This document shows, piece after piece, positions 34,692-47,678 of a DNA stretch of 64,000 nt; position 1 is the stretch's first letter, and each line of letters starts with the position of its first letter. Origin of the DNA: Gordonia alkaliphila (GTDB taxonomy: Bacteria > Actinomycetota > Actinomycetes > Mycobacteriales > Mycobacteriaceae); contig NZ_JALKBW010000001.1 of NCBI RefSeq assembly GCF_023017165.1, positions 744,001-808,000 of the forward strand, written 5' to 3'. The notes below the pieces were generated by a model, which did no database searches, was not told where the DNA came from, and worked only from the letters and a program-made list of their open reading frames with translations. Position numbers and translations under genes: made by a program.

Positions 34692-35666
34692 ATGTCTACT
34701 TCGCTGTTCCGCCGCTCCCTGTCCCTGCTGATCGCCGCGATGATCGCCGCCATCGCCCTCGTCGTAGTGGCCGCGCCCGGTGCCGCCGAGGCCCGGGTGG
34801 TGAGTGTCCGCGAGCTCAGCTCGCGCGTCTCACTGGTCTCGGTGTACTCGCCGACGATGCACCGGACGATCTCCAGCCACGTGCTGCACCCGGTCGGCAA
34901 GCCCGCGGGGCTGCCCAGCTTCTATCTGCTGGCCGGCGCGGGCGGTGCCGAGGACGGCATCAGCTGGTACCACCACGGCGGCGTCAAGAAGTTCTTCGCC
35001 GGCAAGCGGGTGAACGTGGTTCTGCCCATCGGCGGACAGTTCTCCATGATGACCGACTGGCAGCGCCGCGACCCGCTGCTCGGCGTGAACCAGTGGCAGA
35101 CGTTCTACACCCGCGAATTGCCCACCGCGATCGACAAGACCTTCCGCACCAGCGGCGCCAACGCGCTCGGCGGAGTGTCGATGTCCGCCGGACCCGCACT
35201 CGATCTGGCGATCCAGGCACCCGGCCGGTACCGCGCCGTCGCCGCCTACAGCGGCTGCCCCGGCACCACCGATCCGCTCGGCCGCCTCGCCGCCACCGCG
35301 ATCCCGCTGCGCGGCGGCGCCAATCCGTTCAACATGTGGGGCACCTACGACCACCCCGACTGGATCAAGCACGACCCCGTGGTCAACGCGGCCAAACTGC
35401 GCGGCAAGACCATCTTCCTGTCAGCCGGCTCCGGGCTGCCCGGACCGATCGACGGCGGGCCCATCGAGACGATCGGCGGCCTGTTCGGCGGCAACGTCCT
35501 CGAAGCCATCGCCCGCAGCTGCACCGCCAACATGTCGAACAAGCTGCGCTCGCTCGGTATCCCCCACCGCTTCAACGCCCGCCCCGACGGCAGCCACAGC
35601 TGGGGCCTGTTCTCCGCCGACATGCGGCTGTCCTGGCCGATGATCGCCCGCGCCATCGGCGCTTGA
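34692..35666 (+). CDS. Antigen-85/mycolyltransferase-like secreted esterase
   Basis: 324 residues. The ATG at 34692 precedes a signal peptide (RRSLSLLIAAMIAAIALVVVAAPGAAEA). The alpha/beta-hydrolase core shows SVYSPTMHRTISSHVLHP, FYLLAGAGGAEDGISWYHHGG, the nucleophile elbow GVSMSAG, YSGCPGTTDPLG and a C-terminal GSHSWG holding the catalytic His. This is the esterase family D/antigen 85 pattern. Enzymes of this family transfer mycolates between trehalose and arabinogalactan outside the membrane in mycolic-acid bacteria. It is one of possibly several paralogues; whether it is a true mycolyltransferase cannot be told from sequence alone. Confidence 0.85.
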   Translation: MSTSLFRRSLSLLIAAMIAAIALVVVAAPGAAEARVVSVRELSSRVSLVSVYSPTMHRTISSHVLHPVGKPAGLPSFYLLAGAGGAEDGISWYHHGGVKKFFAGKRVNVVLPIGGQFSMMTDWQRRDPLLGVNQWQTFYTRELPTAIDKTFRTSGANALGGVSMSAGPALDLAIQAPGRYRAVAAYSGCPGTTDPLGRLAATAIPLRGGANPFNMWGTYDHPDWIKHDPVVNAAKLRGKTIFLSAGSGLPGPIDGGPIETIGGLFGGNVLEAIARSCTANMSNKLRSLGIPHRFNARPDGSHSWGLFSADMRLSWPMIARAIGA

Positions 35667-35693
35667 CCACACCTCAAGGCGACACCTCCCCCC

Positions 35694-35759
35694 AAAGGCG
35701 TCAGTGCGCCCCGGAGGCGGCACCCGGGGCCGCCGCCTCCGGGGTCGGCTGACGCCTTT
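35694..35759. terminator. Long hairpin terminator between convergent genes
   Basis: Outer arms AAAGGCGTCAG (35694-35704) and CTGACGCCTTT (35749-35759) are exactly complementary, and an inner GC-rich pair (CCCCGGAGGCGGC with GCCGCCTCCGGGG) extends the stem. It follows the esterase gene (plus) and lies before the end of the minus gene at 35810. The T-rich arm supports termination of the plus-strand transcript. Confidence 0.65.
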
Positions 35760-35806
35760 GCGTGGGCCTGCCGCCTTTGTGTGGGCCTGCCGCCTTTGTG
35801 TGGGGG
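35751..35806. repeat. 19-bp tandem repeats, left cluster
   Basis: Three successive units starting at 35751, 35770 and 35789 follow a consensus near GCCGCCTTTGTGTGGGCCT. A related cluster with the same 19-base period lies on the other side of the AbiEi-like gene (36856-36912). Confidence 0.75.
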
Positions 35807-35809
35807 CCG

Positions 35810-36745
35810 TCAGCAGAGGCCGCGCCTGCCCAGGTGGTCGGTGAGCACCGGGATGAAGGCGGCGTCGCGCAGTTCCTGCCAGACGGTCCGCACCATGTCG
35901 AGCCCCAGCTCGCGGAGCTTGTCCTCGCGCAGCTTCTCCTCGATGACCACCTCCTCCGGGCTTCGCTTCGAGCCGATCGTCGCCTGCCGATACTTGGTCA
36001 GGCCGTCGAACTCCACCACCACCTGGCCGTCGAAGTCGAGATCGACGTAGGCGATGCTCCCGTCCCGCAGGTCGTAGCGCACCTGTAACGCCGGAATCGG
36101 CAGCCCGGCCTCGATGACCTGGGCACGACACCACGACTCTCCGGGATTGTCGGCCAACGGACTCGCGTGTCGGAGCGCGAAGCGCGCCGTCCCCACTCCT
36201 TTGCGCCGCACCCCGAGTCGCTCGGCCAACTCGTCGCGGTCCAGTCCGCGCGCCAGCCCGGCGTCGAACGCGGCGAGGGCCCGGTGGAACGGACCGGTCA
36301 CGGCCAGATCGACGACGGTCCGCGCGAGCCCGGTGACCCGCACCCCGTCGACCTCGACGATGTCCTCGTCGGGCACGGTCCCGGTATGGAAGACGGTCTT
36401 GCGCTCCTTCGCATTACCGCCGTGCGGCCGCTCCGCGAAGCGGTGCACACGCGTGCGCGTGGGCAACAGCACCGGGAGCCCATGGATGACGGCCGCCGAA
36501 TCGTGGCTGAGCAGTGCCGGCCGCGCCCCCTGTTTCGCCGATCCCACGGCCAGGCACTTCGCCCGGTAGAGGACGTCGCCGCGATAGCGCGACGACGCGC
36601 TGATCCGAGATTCCTGCAGGTACACCCCGCGGCTCACCAGGACCAGTTCGCCGGACGTGATCGCCGCCTCCAGCTCGCGCTGGGTCACGCCGGAGTCGAG
36701 GACGTCGTGCCGGCGCAGAAGCCCGTGCTCGTCGGGAAGCCACAT
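35810..36745 (-). CDS. AbiEi-antitoxin-domain / DUF559-like nuclease-fold protein
   Basis: 311 residues from MWLPDEHG (start chosen with GAAAGAG upstream). The N-terminal third fits the AbiEi-type winged-helix antitoxin domain found in many actinobacterial proteins (SGVTQRELEAAITSGELVLVSRGVYL). The middle holds VFHTGTVPDEDIVEVDGVRVTGLARTVVDLA. The C-terminal part has a Vsr/DUF559-like endonuclease pattern: YVDLDFDGQVVVEFDG...EEKLREDKLRELGLDMVRTVWQEL, with Asp-Glu-Asp spaced as in the restriction-endonuclease-like fold. No AbiEii toxin gene is next to it, so it is not a canonical type IV toxin-antitoxin pair. It is flanked by 19-bp tandem repeats on both sides. Confidence 0.7.
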   Translation of the reverse strand: MWLPDEHGLLRRHDVLDSGVTQRELEAAITSGELVLVSRGVYLQESRISASSRYRGDVLYRAKCLAVGSAKQGARPALLSHDSAAVIHGLPVLLPTRTRVHRFAERPHGGNAKERKTVFHTGTVPDEDIVEVDGVRVTGLARTVVDLAVTGPFHRALAAFDAGLARGLDRDELAERLGVRRKGVGTARFALRHASPLADNPGESWCRAQVIEAGLPIPALQVRYDLRDGSIAYVDLDFDGQVVVEFDGLTKYRQATIGSKRSPEEVVIEEKLREDKLRELGLDMVRTVWQELRDAAFIPVLTDHLGRRGLC

Positions 36746-36855
36746 ACTCTTTCGACGCTCCGCACCCCGGCCGCGGTTCCCCGGCCGCGTCGTCGGGCGT
36801 GTCGCGGCAGTCGACCACAAAGGCGGCAGTCGCCCCCAAGGGAGACCGCCCCGGC

Positions 36856-36912
36856 TGCCGCCTTCGGTGGCCACTGCCGCCTTCGGTGCGGAGTGCCGCC
36901 TTCAGGGCGGCG
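36856..36912. repeat. 19-bp tandem repeats, right cluster
   Basis: TGCCGCCTTC begins units at 36856, 36875 and 36894, again 19 bases apart. An inverted unit (AAAGGCGGCAG) lies a little to the left near 36821. Consensus and period match the left cluster at 35751-35806. Confidence 0.7.
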
Positions 36913-36932
36913 GGGCGGCCGGGGCGGAACGA

Positions 36933-36966
36933 CGAAGCCCCACTCCGCGAGGGAGTGGGGGCTTCG
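36933..36966 (-). terminator. rpoC terminator hairpin
   Basis: CGAAGCCCCACTCC (36933-36946) pairs with GGAGTGGGGGCTTCG (36952-36966) with one bulged G, 14 bases beyond the rpoC stop at 36980. The rest of the 36746-36979 region holds the right-hand 19-bp tandem repeats and nothing else evident. Confidence 0.7.
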
Positions 36967-36979
36967 GTCGAGCTCGGAC

Positions 36980-40951
<3,972 letters not shown>

Positions 40952-40997
40952 TAGTTGCCTTTCAGTGACTCTTCAATCGTGGAGATGGCTGGTCGGG

Positions 40998-43900
40998 CTA
41001 GTTGGCGAGGTCGTCGACCGTCGCGCTTTCGTTGCGCGAGAGGTTGATGCCCAGGTTCGCCGCGGCGCGCTCGAGGTCCTCGTCGTCGGTGTCGGCCATC
41101 TCGATGGCGGCGCCGTCGGACGACAGCACCTCCACGTTCAGGCAGAGCGACTGGAGTTCCTTCAGGAGCACCTTGAACGACTCCGGAATGCCGGGCTCCG
41201 GAATGTTCTCGCCCTTGACGATGGCCTCGTAGACCTTCACGCGACCCACCACGTCGTCGGACTTGATGGTCAACAGCTCCTGCAGCGTGTAGGCGGCGCC
41301 GTAGGCCTGCATGGCCCAGCACTCCATCTCGCCGAAACGCTGTCCACCGAACTGCGCCTTACCACCGAGCGGCTGCTGCGTGATCATCGAGTACGGACCG
41401 GTCGAACGCGCGTGGATCTTGTCGTCGACCAGGTGGTGCAGCTTGATGATGTACATGTAACCGACCGAGACCGGGTACGGGAACGGCTCGCCCGAGCGCC
41501 CGTCGAACAGGATGGCCTTGCCGTCGCTGTTCACCATGACGTCACCGTCACGGTTGGGGCGAGTGGAGCCGAGCAGACCGGCGAGCTCGTCGTCGCGGGC
41601 ACCGTCGAACACCGGCGTGGCGGTGTTGGTGTCGGGCTCGGACGAGTACAGCTCTTCGGGCAGACGCTCGGCCCAGTCGGGCACGCCCGCGGCGACGTCG
41701 ATGTTCCAGCCGGCCTTCGCGACCCAACCGAGGTGGGTTTCGAGGATCTGGCCGATGTTCATACGACGCGGCACACCGTGGGTGTTCAGGATGATGTCGA
41801 CCGGGGTGCCGTCGGGCAGGAACGGCATGTCCTCCTGCGGGAGGATCTTGCCGATGACGCCCTTGTTGCCGTGGCGGCCGGCCAGCTTGTCGCCGTCCTG
41901 GATCTTGCGCTTCTGCGCGACGTAGACGCGCACCAGCTCGTTGACGCCCGGGGCCAGATCGTCGTCGTCGTCGCGGCTGAAGACGCGGACGCCGATGACC
42001 TTGCCGGTCTCGCCGTGAGGCACCTTCAGCGAGGTGTCGCGCACTTCGCGCGCCTTCTCACCGAAGATCGCACGGAGCAGACGCTCCTCCGGGGTCAGCT
42101 CGGTCTCGCCCTTCGGTGTGACCTTGCCGACCAGCACGTCGCCGTCGCGGACCTCGGCGCCGATGCGCACGATGCCGCGCTCGTCGAGATCGGCGAGGAC
42201 CTCGTCGGAGACGTTCGGGATGTCCCGGGTGATCTCCTCGGCGCCCAGCTTGGTGTCACGAGCGTCGATCTCGTACTCCTCGATGTGAATCGAGGTGAGG
42301 GTGTCCTCCTCCACGAGCCGCTGGCTCAGGATGATCGCGTCCTCGTAGTTGTGGCCTTCCCACGGCATGATCGCGACGAGCAGGTTCTTGCCCAGCGCCA
42401 TCTCACCCTGGTCGGTGCACGGACCGTCGGCCAGGACCTGGCCGGACTCGACCCGCTGACCCTCGTCGACGATCGGCACCTGGTTGGCACACGTGCCGTG
42501 GTTGCTGCGCTCGAACTTGCGCAGGCGGTAGCTCTGGCGGGTGCCGTCGTCGGCCATCACGGTGATGAAGTCCGCGGAGACCTCCTCCACCACACCGGTG
42601 TCCGAGTTGACGATCACGTCGCCGGCGTCGACCGCGGCGCGCAGCTCCATGCCGGTACCGACCAGCGGGGACTCGCTGCGGACCAGCGGCACGGCCTGAC
42701 GCTGCATGTTGGCGCCCATGAGCGCACGGTTGGCGTCGTCGTGCTCGAGGAACGGAATCATCGCGGTCGCGACCGACACCATCTGGCGCGGCGAGACGTC
42801 GAGGTACTCGACCTGCGAGGCCGGGACGAACTCCACCTCGGCGCCCTTGATACGGACCAGGACGCGGTCGTCGGTGATGTTGCCCTGCGCGTCGTAGGAG
42901 GTGTTGGCCTGACCGATGAGGAAGCGATCCTCCTCGTCGGCGGTCATGTACTTGATCTCTTCGGTGACCACACCGTCGACGACCTTGCGGTACGGCGTCT
43001 CGATGAAGCCGAACGGGTTGACCCGCGCGTACACCGAGAGCGAACCGATCAGGCCGATGTTCGGGCCTTCCGGGGTCTCGATGGGGCACATGCGGCCGTA
43101 GTGCGACGGGTGCACGTCGCGCACCTCGAGGCCGGCGCGCTCACGGCTCAGACCGCCCGGGCCCAGCGCCGACAGGCGGCGCTTGTGGGTCAGACCCGAC
43201 AGCGGGTTGTTCTGGTCCATGAACTGCGACAGCTGGCTGGTGCCGAAGAACTCCTTGATCGCGGCCACCACGGGACGGATGTTGATCAGGGTCTGCGGGG
43301 TGATCGCCTCGGCGTCCTGCGTGGTCATCCGCTCGCGGACGACGCGCTCCATCCGGGACAGACCCAGGCGGATCTGGTTCTGGATGAGCTCGCCCACGGT
43401 GCGCAGACGACGGTTGCCGAAGTGGTCGATGTCGTCGACCTCGACGGGCACCTCGACGCCGCCGGGACCGGTCATCAGCGGCACGGTGGCCGCGTTCGGA
43501 TCGGCCTCGTGCAGGCGCACCAGGTACTCGACGGTGGTGACGATGTCCTCGCGGGTGAGGACGGCTTCACCGTTCATCGGGTTGTCGGTGAGACCGAGCT
43601 TCTTGTTGATCTTGTAGCGGCCGACGCGCGCCAGGTCGTAGCGCTTCTCCTTGAAGAACATGTTCTCCAGGAGGCTCTCGGCGGACTCCTTGGTGGGCGG
43701 CTCGCCCGGACGCAGCTTGCGGTAGACCTCGAGCAGCGCCTCGTCCTGGTTGTTGGTGTGATCCTTCTCCAGGGTCGACATCATGATCTCGGAGAAGCCG
43801 AAGCGCTCGGCGATCTCCTCGCGGGAGACGCCCAAGGCCTGCAGCAGCACGGTGACCGGCTGGCGGCGCTTGCGGTCGATGCGGACGCCGACGGTGTCGC

Positions 43901-44525
43901 GCTTGTCGATATCGAACTCGAGCCAGGCACCGCGGCTCGGGATCACCTTGACCGCGTGCAGGGTCTTCTCGGTGGCCTTGTCGATGTCCTTGTCGAAGTA
44001 CACGCCCGGGCTACGAACCAGCTGGCTCACCACGACACGCTCGGTGCCGTTGATGATGAAGCTGCCCTTGTCGGTCATCATCGGGAACTCGCCCATGAAG
44101 ACCGTCTGAGACTTGATCTCACCGGTGTTGTTGTTGATGAACTCGGCGGTGACGAACAGCGGCGCCGAGTAGGTCATGTCCTTGTCTTTGCACTCGTCGA
44201 TCGAGGCCTTGACCTCGTCGAAGTGCGGTTCCGAGAACGAGAGAGACATCGAAGACGAGAAGTCCTCGATGGGCGAGAGCTCGCGGAGGACTTCCTCGAG
44301 TCCGCCGACCGGATTGTCCTCACCTCGAGCGATCGCCGTGGCATGCCACTCCGGCGTCCCGATCAGCCACTGGAACGAATCCAGCTGCAGATCCAGGAGA
44401 CCCGGAACTTCCAGCGGCTCGTCGATCTTGGCGAAAGAGACACGGCGGGGAGCTCCAGGGATGCTGCCGGTCGAGGTGGTTGAGGTGGACTGGCGGTCGA
44501 GTGCCAAGATGCGTCCTTCCAACAC
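40998..44525 (-). CDS. rpoB: RNA polymerase beta subunit
   Basis: 1,175 residues from a GTG start ([12 protein letters not shown]), which corresponds to the M. tuberculosis start MLEGCILADSRQ. The rifampicin-resistance region reads [31 protein letters not shown], with the residues that change in resistant M. tuberculosis (Asp435, His445, Ser450 in its numbering) all wild type. The active-site segments [27 protein letters not shown] are intact. It forms the clamp and catalytic cleft together with RpoC. In front lie 327 bases carrying a candidate promoter. Confidence 0.99.
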   Translation of the reverse strand: MLEGRILALDRQSTSTTSTGSIPGAPRRVSFAKIDEPLEVPGLLDLQLDSFQWLIGTPEWHATAIARGEDNPVGGLEEVLRELSPIEDFSSSMSLSFSEPHFDEVKASIDECKDKDMTYSAPLFVTAEFINNNTGEIKSQTVFMGEFPMMTDKGSFIINGTERVVVSQLVRSPGVYFDKDIDKATEKTLHAVKVIPSRGAWLEFDIDKRDTVGVRIDRKRRQPVTVLLQALGVSREEIAERFGFSEIMMSTLEKDHTNNQDEALLEVYRKLRPGEPPTKESAESLLENMFFKEKRYDLARVGRYKINKKLGLTDNPMNGEAVLTREDIVTTVEYLVRLHEADPNAATVPLMTGPGGVEVPVEVDDIDHFGNRRLRTVGELIQNQIRLGLSRMERVVRERMTTQDAEAITPQTLINIRPVVAAIKEFFGTSQLSQFMDQNNPLSGLTHKRRLSALGPGGLSRERAGLEVRDVHPSHYGRMCPIETPEGPNIGLIGSLSVYARVNPFGFIETPYRKVVDGVVTEEIKYMTADEEDRFLIGQANTSYDAQGNITDDRVLVRIKGAEVEFVPASQVEYLDVSPRQMVSVATAMIPFLEHDDANRALMGANMQRQAVPLVRSESPLVGTGMELRAAVDAGDVIVNSDTGVVEEVSADFITVMADDGTRQSYRLRKFERSNHGTCANQVPIVDEGQRVESGQVLADGPCTDQGEMALGKNLLVAIMPWEGHNYEDAIILSQRLVEEDTLTSIHIEEYEIDARDTKLGAEEITRDIPNVSDEVLADLDERGIVRIGAEVRDGDVLVGKVTPKGETELTPEERLLRAIFGEKAREVRDTSLKVPHGETGKVIGVRVFSRDDDDDLAPGVNELVRVYVAQKRKIQDGDKLAGRHGNKGVIGKILPQEDMPFLPDGTPVDIILNTHGVPRRMNIGQILETHLGWVAKAGWNIDVAAGVPDWAERLPEELYSSEPDTNTATPVFDGARDDELAGLLGSTRPNRDGDVMVNSDGKAILFDGRSGEPFPYPVSVGYMYIIKLHHLVDDKIHARSTGPYSMITQQPLGGKAQFGGQRFGEMECWAMQAYGAAYTLQELLTIKSDDVVGRVKVYEAIVKGENIPEPGIPESFKVLLKELQSLCLNVEVLSSDGAAIEMADTDDEDLERAAANLGINLSRNESATVDDLAN

Positions 44526-44852
44526 GAGGTGTTCACTATGTGGCGTCTAGCCTTTGGCCTTGGGGCCGCTTGCGTGGTCCGCTTACCTACGCTGACCAGC
44601 GGTTTTCCAGGCCGGGCACAGACGTGCTCGTGTGGAAGATCCGATCAGTGGACAGGGCGCGGGCAGCGCAACGTCCTACTGTATCAGAAAATGGGCAGGG
44701 TTTGCCAACCCTGTCAAGGGGCAGAGCGCCCCGGGGCGATGAGCGGGGCTCCGGCAGTACTGCGACCGTCGCACCCTCGCTGGGAACAGCCTGTACTGCC
44801 GACGGCCGATCGTCAAGCAGAACGCGCGGTTCGACGTCGATCCATCACCCGA
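44526..44852 (-). promoter_or_regulatory. rpoB upstream region with candidate promoter
   Basis: No gene is seen in these 327 bases. On the minus strand TTGGCA (44703-44708) and TACAGT (44678-44683, overlapping GATACA at 44680-44685) sit 17-19 bases apart; TTGACA is also present at 44712-44717. They lie about 160-190 bases before the rpoB start, suggesting a long leader. A short inverted repeat GGGTT-TGCC-AACCC (44698-44711) covers the -35 area. The assignment is tentative. Confidence 0.4.
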
Positions 44853-45602
44853 TCACACGTCGGCCACGTCCGAGATCAGCCACTGCCCGTCGTCCTTGAC
44901 CATCGTGACCTGCATGCGCGGCGCCACCTGCTCCACCGGCTCGCCACCGATACTGGTCGTGATCACCAGGATCGAGAGCAGCTCGGCTCTGTCGTCGGTC
45001 AGCGACGACACCGCGATGGAGTCGACGCGGCATTCCGAGTCCGCACGCGCCTGCTCGATGATCTGGCGGTTGGTCTCCATCAGGTCGTCGAACGCCTTGC
45101 GAGCGGAGCCGGTGAACGCCCCTCGGACACGCTCCACCGACTCGGGCAGCTTGTTCCACTCGTACTGGAACGGCAGGCAGACCTTGGCCTCCAGCTGCGC
45201 CTTCACTTCGCTCGTCGCGCCGGCGTTGGCGAATGCCTCGTTCTGGGTGCCCGACGCGCCCGGATGCCAGGCGAAGATCGCGGCGATGCCACCGACGATC
45301 GCGGCCACCAGCCAGAGCGTGACGGCCAACGACACGGTGGCCTTCGCATCCCGACGGCCGCCGCCGAACTCGACCGGCGGCGCGGCCGAGTCGTCGTCCG
45401 AGGCATGGGCGTCGCCGGCCTTCTTGTCCGCGACGGCCGCGTGCACGCCGCTCAGGTCGACGCTCTCCTCCCGGGGACGGCTGCGGGGCGTCTGGCCGCG
45501 GGCGGCGCGAATCTTCTCGGTGGCCTCGGCGGCGTCGAGCTTCGGCGCCGGCGGAGTCAGATCGAGCTTGGTCTCGATGATCTTGCGAGGTTCGTCGCTC
45601 AT
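44853..45602 (-). CDS. Mce-associated membrane protein
   Basis: 249 residues. A long cytosolic N-terminal region (Pro/Asp/Arg-rich, about 1-85) precedes one transmembrane helix (TVSLAVTLWLVAAIVGGIAAIFAW). The external domain follows (FTGSARKAFDDLMETNRQIIEQARADSECRV). This is the layout of Mce-associated (Mas/Mam) proteins, which share a tail-anchored helix and a beta/alpha external domain and stabilise Mce transporters. The start overlaps the stop of the upstream paralogue as ATGA. It is the last gene before rpoB. Confidence 0.78.
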   Translation of the reverse strand: MSDEPRKIIETKLDLTPPAPKLDAAEATEKIRAARGQTPRSRPREESVDLSGVHAAVADKKAGDAHASDDDSAAPPVEFGGGRRDAKATVSLAVTLWLVAAIVGGIAAIFAWHPGASGTQNEAFANAGATSEVKAQLEAKVCLPFQYEWNKLPESVERVRGAFTGSARKAFDDLMETNRQIIEQARADSECRVDSIAVSSLTDDRAELLSILVITTSIGGEPVEQVAPRMQVTMVKDDGQWLISDVADV

Positions 45603-46360
45603 CGTCCGCCTTCCTGATCTTCGGCGACGTACGGCACCACGGTGAGCGGGACTATGTTGCTGGCCTTGCGGAGTCCGTCCGCCTCAACGACGGTCACCAG
45701 GAACTCCATCGGTAGCGTCTCCACGGCCTTGCCGTCGGGCCCCTGCGCGGTGGCGGTGGAGAACACCAGGACGGTCGCTCGATTCTCGTCGACATTCACC
45801 TCGGTCGCCGCGGCGCGCCTGACGGTGCCGACGATCTGCGAGTTCTGCCCGGGTTGCGTGCTGTCGACCCGGTTCCGCAGATCGTCCAAGGCGCCGTCTT
45901 GCGTCTGCTTCAGTGCCTCACCGGTGAGAGTCGACTGCAGTCGCTTGTCCCAGCCGTCGATGTCGTTCGCGTCGACGTTGATGGCGTTGAGGATCGCTTG
46001 TTCGGCGGCGTCGACCGACTCATCGCGCAACTGCGAGGTCTTGTTGGCCGCATCGATGTACGCCGAGATCCCGGTGTACCCGAAGTAGCCGAGGCAGGCG
46101 ACGGCGCCGACGAGCGCAACGCTGCCGGAGGCCAGTGCCAGCGACGACGCCCAGTGTCGATCGGCACCGTCGCGCGGCGCCGTCTCGGCCTTCGTCGCCT
46201 TCCCGAACCGCTTCTTCTTCACGGGCTTGCCAGCGACGTCGTCGGTCGAGTCATCCGTCTCCGGAGCCGTCGCCCCGGCGGTCTCGTCGCCCGCGCCCGG
46301 AGCCGACGTCGGCGTCTCCTCCTGCGCCGCGGCCTCGTTGTCGTGCTGCTCAGAACTCAT
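45599..46360 (-). CDS. Mce-associated membrane protein
   Basis: 253 residues with an acidic and Ala/Thr-rich cytosolic N-terminus (about 1-75), one transmembrane helix (WASSLALASGSVALVGAVACLGYFGYTG) and an external domain (LNAINVDANDIDGWDKRLQSTLTGEALKQTQD) typical of Mce-associated proteins. It is a paralogue of the next gene and follows mceF after a 61-base gap. By analogy with M. tuberculosis Mas proteins, it probably supports assembly or stability of the Mce complex. Confidence 0.78.
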   Translation of the reverse strand: MSSEQHDNEAAAQEETPTSAPGAGDETAGATAPETDDSTDDVAGKPVKKKRFGKATKAETAPRDGADRHWASSLALASGSVALVGAVACLGYFGYTGISAYIDAANKTSQLRDESVDAAEQAILNAINVDANDIDGWDKRLQSTLTGEALKQTQDGALDDLRNRVDSTQPGQNSQIVGTVRRAAATEVNVDENRATVLVFSTATAQGPDGKAVETLPMEFLVTVVEADGLRKASNIVPLTVVPYVAEDQEGGR

Positions 46361-46421
46361 CGCGCGCCACTGTATCCACTCCCGGCCGGTTCACTCAAAA
46401 CACGGCCTGCCTCTTGCCCGA

Positions 46422-47678
46422 TCAGTTCTTGTACTTGGTCGGGTGCACTCCCGTGAGCCACGCCAACTGCATGGCCAGCGGGTTCAGGTTGAGCTTGTCC
46501 GGATCCTTCTTCGGCGTGTTGTCCCACGGCTGCGGGTAGTCGGGGTTCGCCAGCGCCGCACGGTTCGCGCCGCGCACCGCCGTCGGATTGCCCACCGGCA
46601 CCTCACAGCTGGCGTCCCGGTTGAACGGGAAGTCGTCGTAGCTGACGTCGAAGGTCGGGTCCTTCTTCTTCATCTCCGCGATGATCGCCTTGGTGCTCTC
46701 GTAGCCGCGCGTACAGGTCGGCGGGTTGTTGGTCTCGAGCACGATGCCGAAGTGGATCTGTCCGTCGCCGGGCGCCGGACTGTGGCTGCCCGCCGACAGC
46801 GCCGACAGCATGGCCACGGTCGCTCCGGTGGCGAAGGACGCCGGCTCGATCGTGTCGACGGTGACACCCAGCTGATGGATCAGCGTGGTCGCGTCGCCAC
46901 CGTGGGCCTGCAGGAACGACGACAACTCGGTCGCCGTCATCGGCGCGTTGGTGAGCAGACGACGCACATCCGGGTCCGACGACGCCAGCTGCGCGGTGAT
47001 CAATTCCAGGCCCCGGGACCAGGCGAGGATCTCGTCGGACTGGTCGGCCTGCGTCCCCAGCACCACGTCGGCGTTCTGGATCAGCGAGATGGTCTCACCG
47101 AGGTTGTCGTGGCCGGACTGCGCCAGCTTGATCAGCGCATCGACGAGCCGGTTCATGTTGTCGGACTGGCCGTCGAAGGCCTTGCCCAGCTCGCTGACCA
47201 CCGTGGTCAGGTCTTCCACCGGCACCGATTCGGTGAGCGCGATGGTGTCGGTCATGACGTCCTGCAGCACCGGCGGCAGGATGTACTCGTCGATCACCGA
47301 GCCGTCGACCAGGTACGGGCCGTCGTTGGTGGGCGGCTGGAGGTCGATGAACTGCTCACCGATCGCCGAGCGATTGGCGATCACCGCCACCGCCGACTTC
47401 GGCACGTCGGGCGCACTCGTATCGAGGAGCAGTTCGACGTCGACGCCCTTCTGGGTCAGCGTCATGTTCCCCACCCGGCCCACCGGAACGCCGCGGTACG
47501 TGACCTGCGCGTTGGAGAAGATGCCGCCGCTGCTCTCGCCCATGCGGACGATCACCGAGTACTGGCCGAGGCCGACGAGCTTGTCCATGCGCGCATAGTT
47601 GGCGCCCACGTAGACGATCGCCAAGGCGCCGACGATGGCGAAGACGATCAGCTGGATCTTGACGAACCTAGTAAGCAT
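46422..47678 (-). CDS. mceF: Mce-family protein MceF
   Basis: 418 residues. An uncleaved N-terminal signal/anchor (VKIQLIVFAIVGALAIVYVGANYARM) precedes the MlaD/MCE domain (IVRMGESSGGIFSNAQVTYRGVPVGRVGNMTLTQKGVDVELLL) and a long alpha-helical region that builds the periplasmic tunnel. It is the sixth and last MCE paralogue; the start overlaps the end of mceE by 11 bases. The Mce complex is known to import lipids, such as fatty acids or cholesterol, across the envelope of mycolic-acid bacteria. Confidence 0.9.
   Translation of the reverse strand: MLTRFVKIQLIVFAIVGALAIVYVGANYARMDKLVGLGQYSVIVRMGESSGGIFSNAQVTYRGVPVGRVGNMTLTQKGVDVELLLDTSAPDVPKSAVAVIANRSAIGEQFIDLQPPTNDGPYLVDGSVIDEYILPPVLQDVMTDTIALTESVPVEDLTTVVSELGKAFDGQSDNMNRLVDALIKLAQSGHDNLGETISLIQNADVVLGTQADQSDEILAWSRGLELITAQLASSDPDVRRLLTNAPMTATELSSFLQAHGGDATTLIHQLGVTVDTIEPASFATGATVAMLSALSAGSHSPAPGDGQIHFGIVLETNNPPTCTRGYESTKAIIAEMKKKDPTFDVSYDDFPFNRDASCEVPVGNPTAVRGANRAALANPDYPQPWDNTPKKDPDKLNLNPLAMQLAWLTGVHPTKYKN

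Noticed and set aside
40998..44525. Possible rifampicin-resistance substitution in rpoB
   Set aside because: The resistance-determining region is wild type at the main positions.
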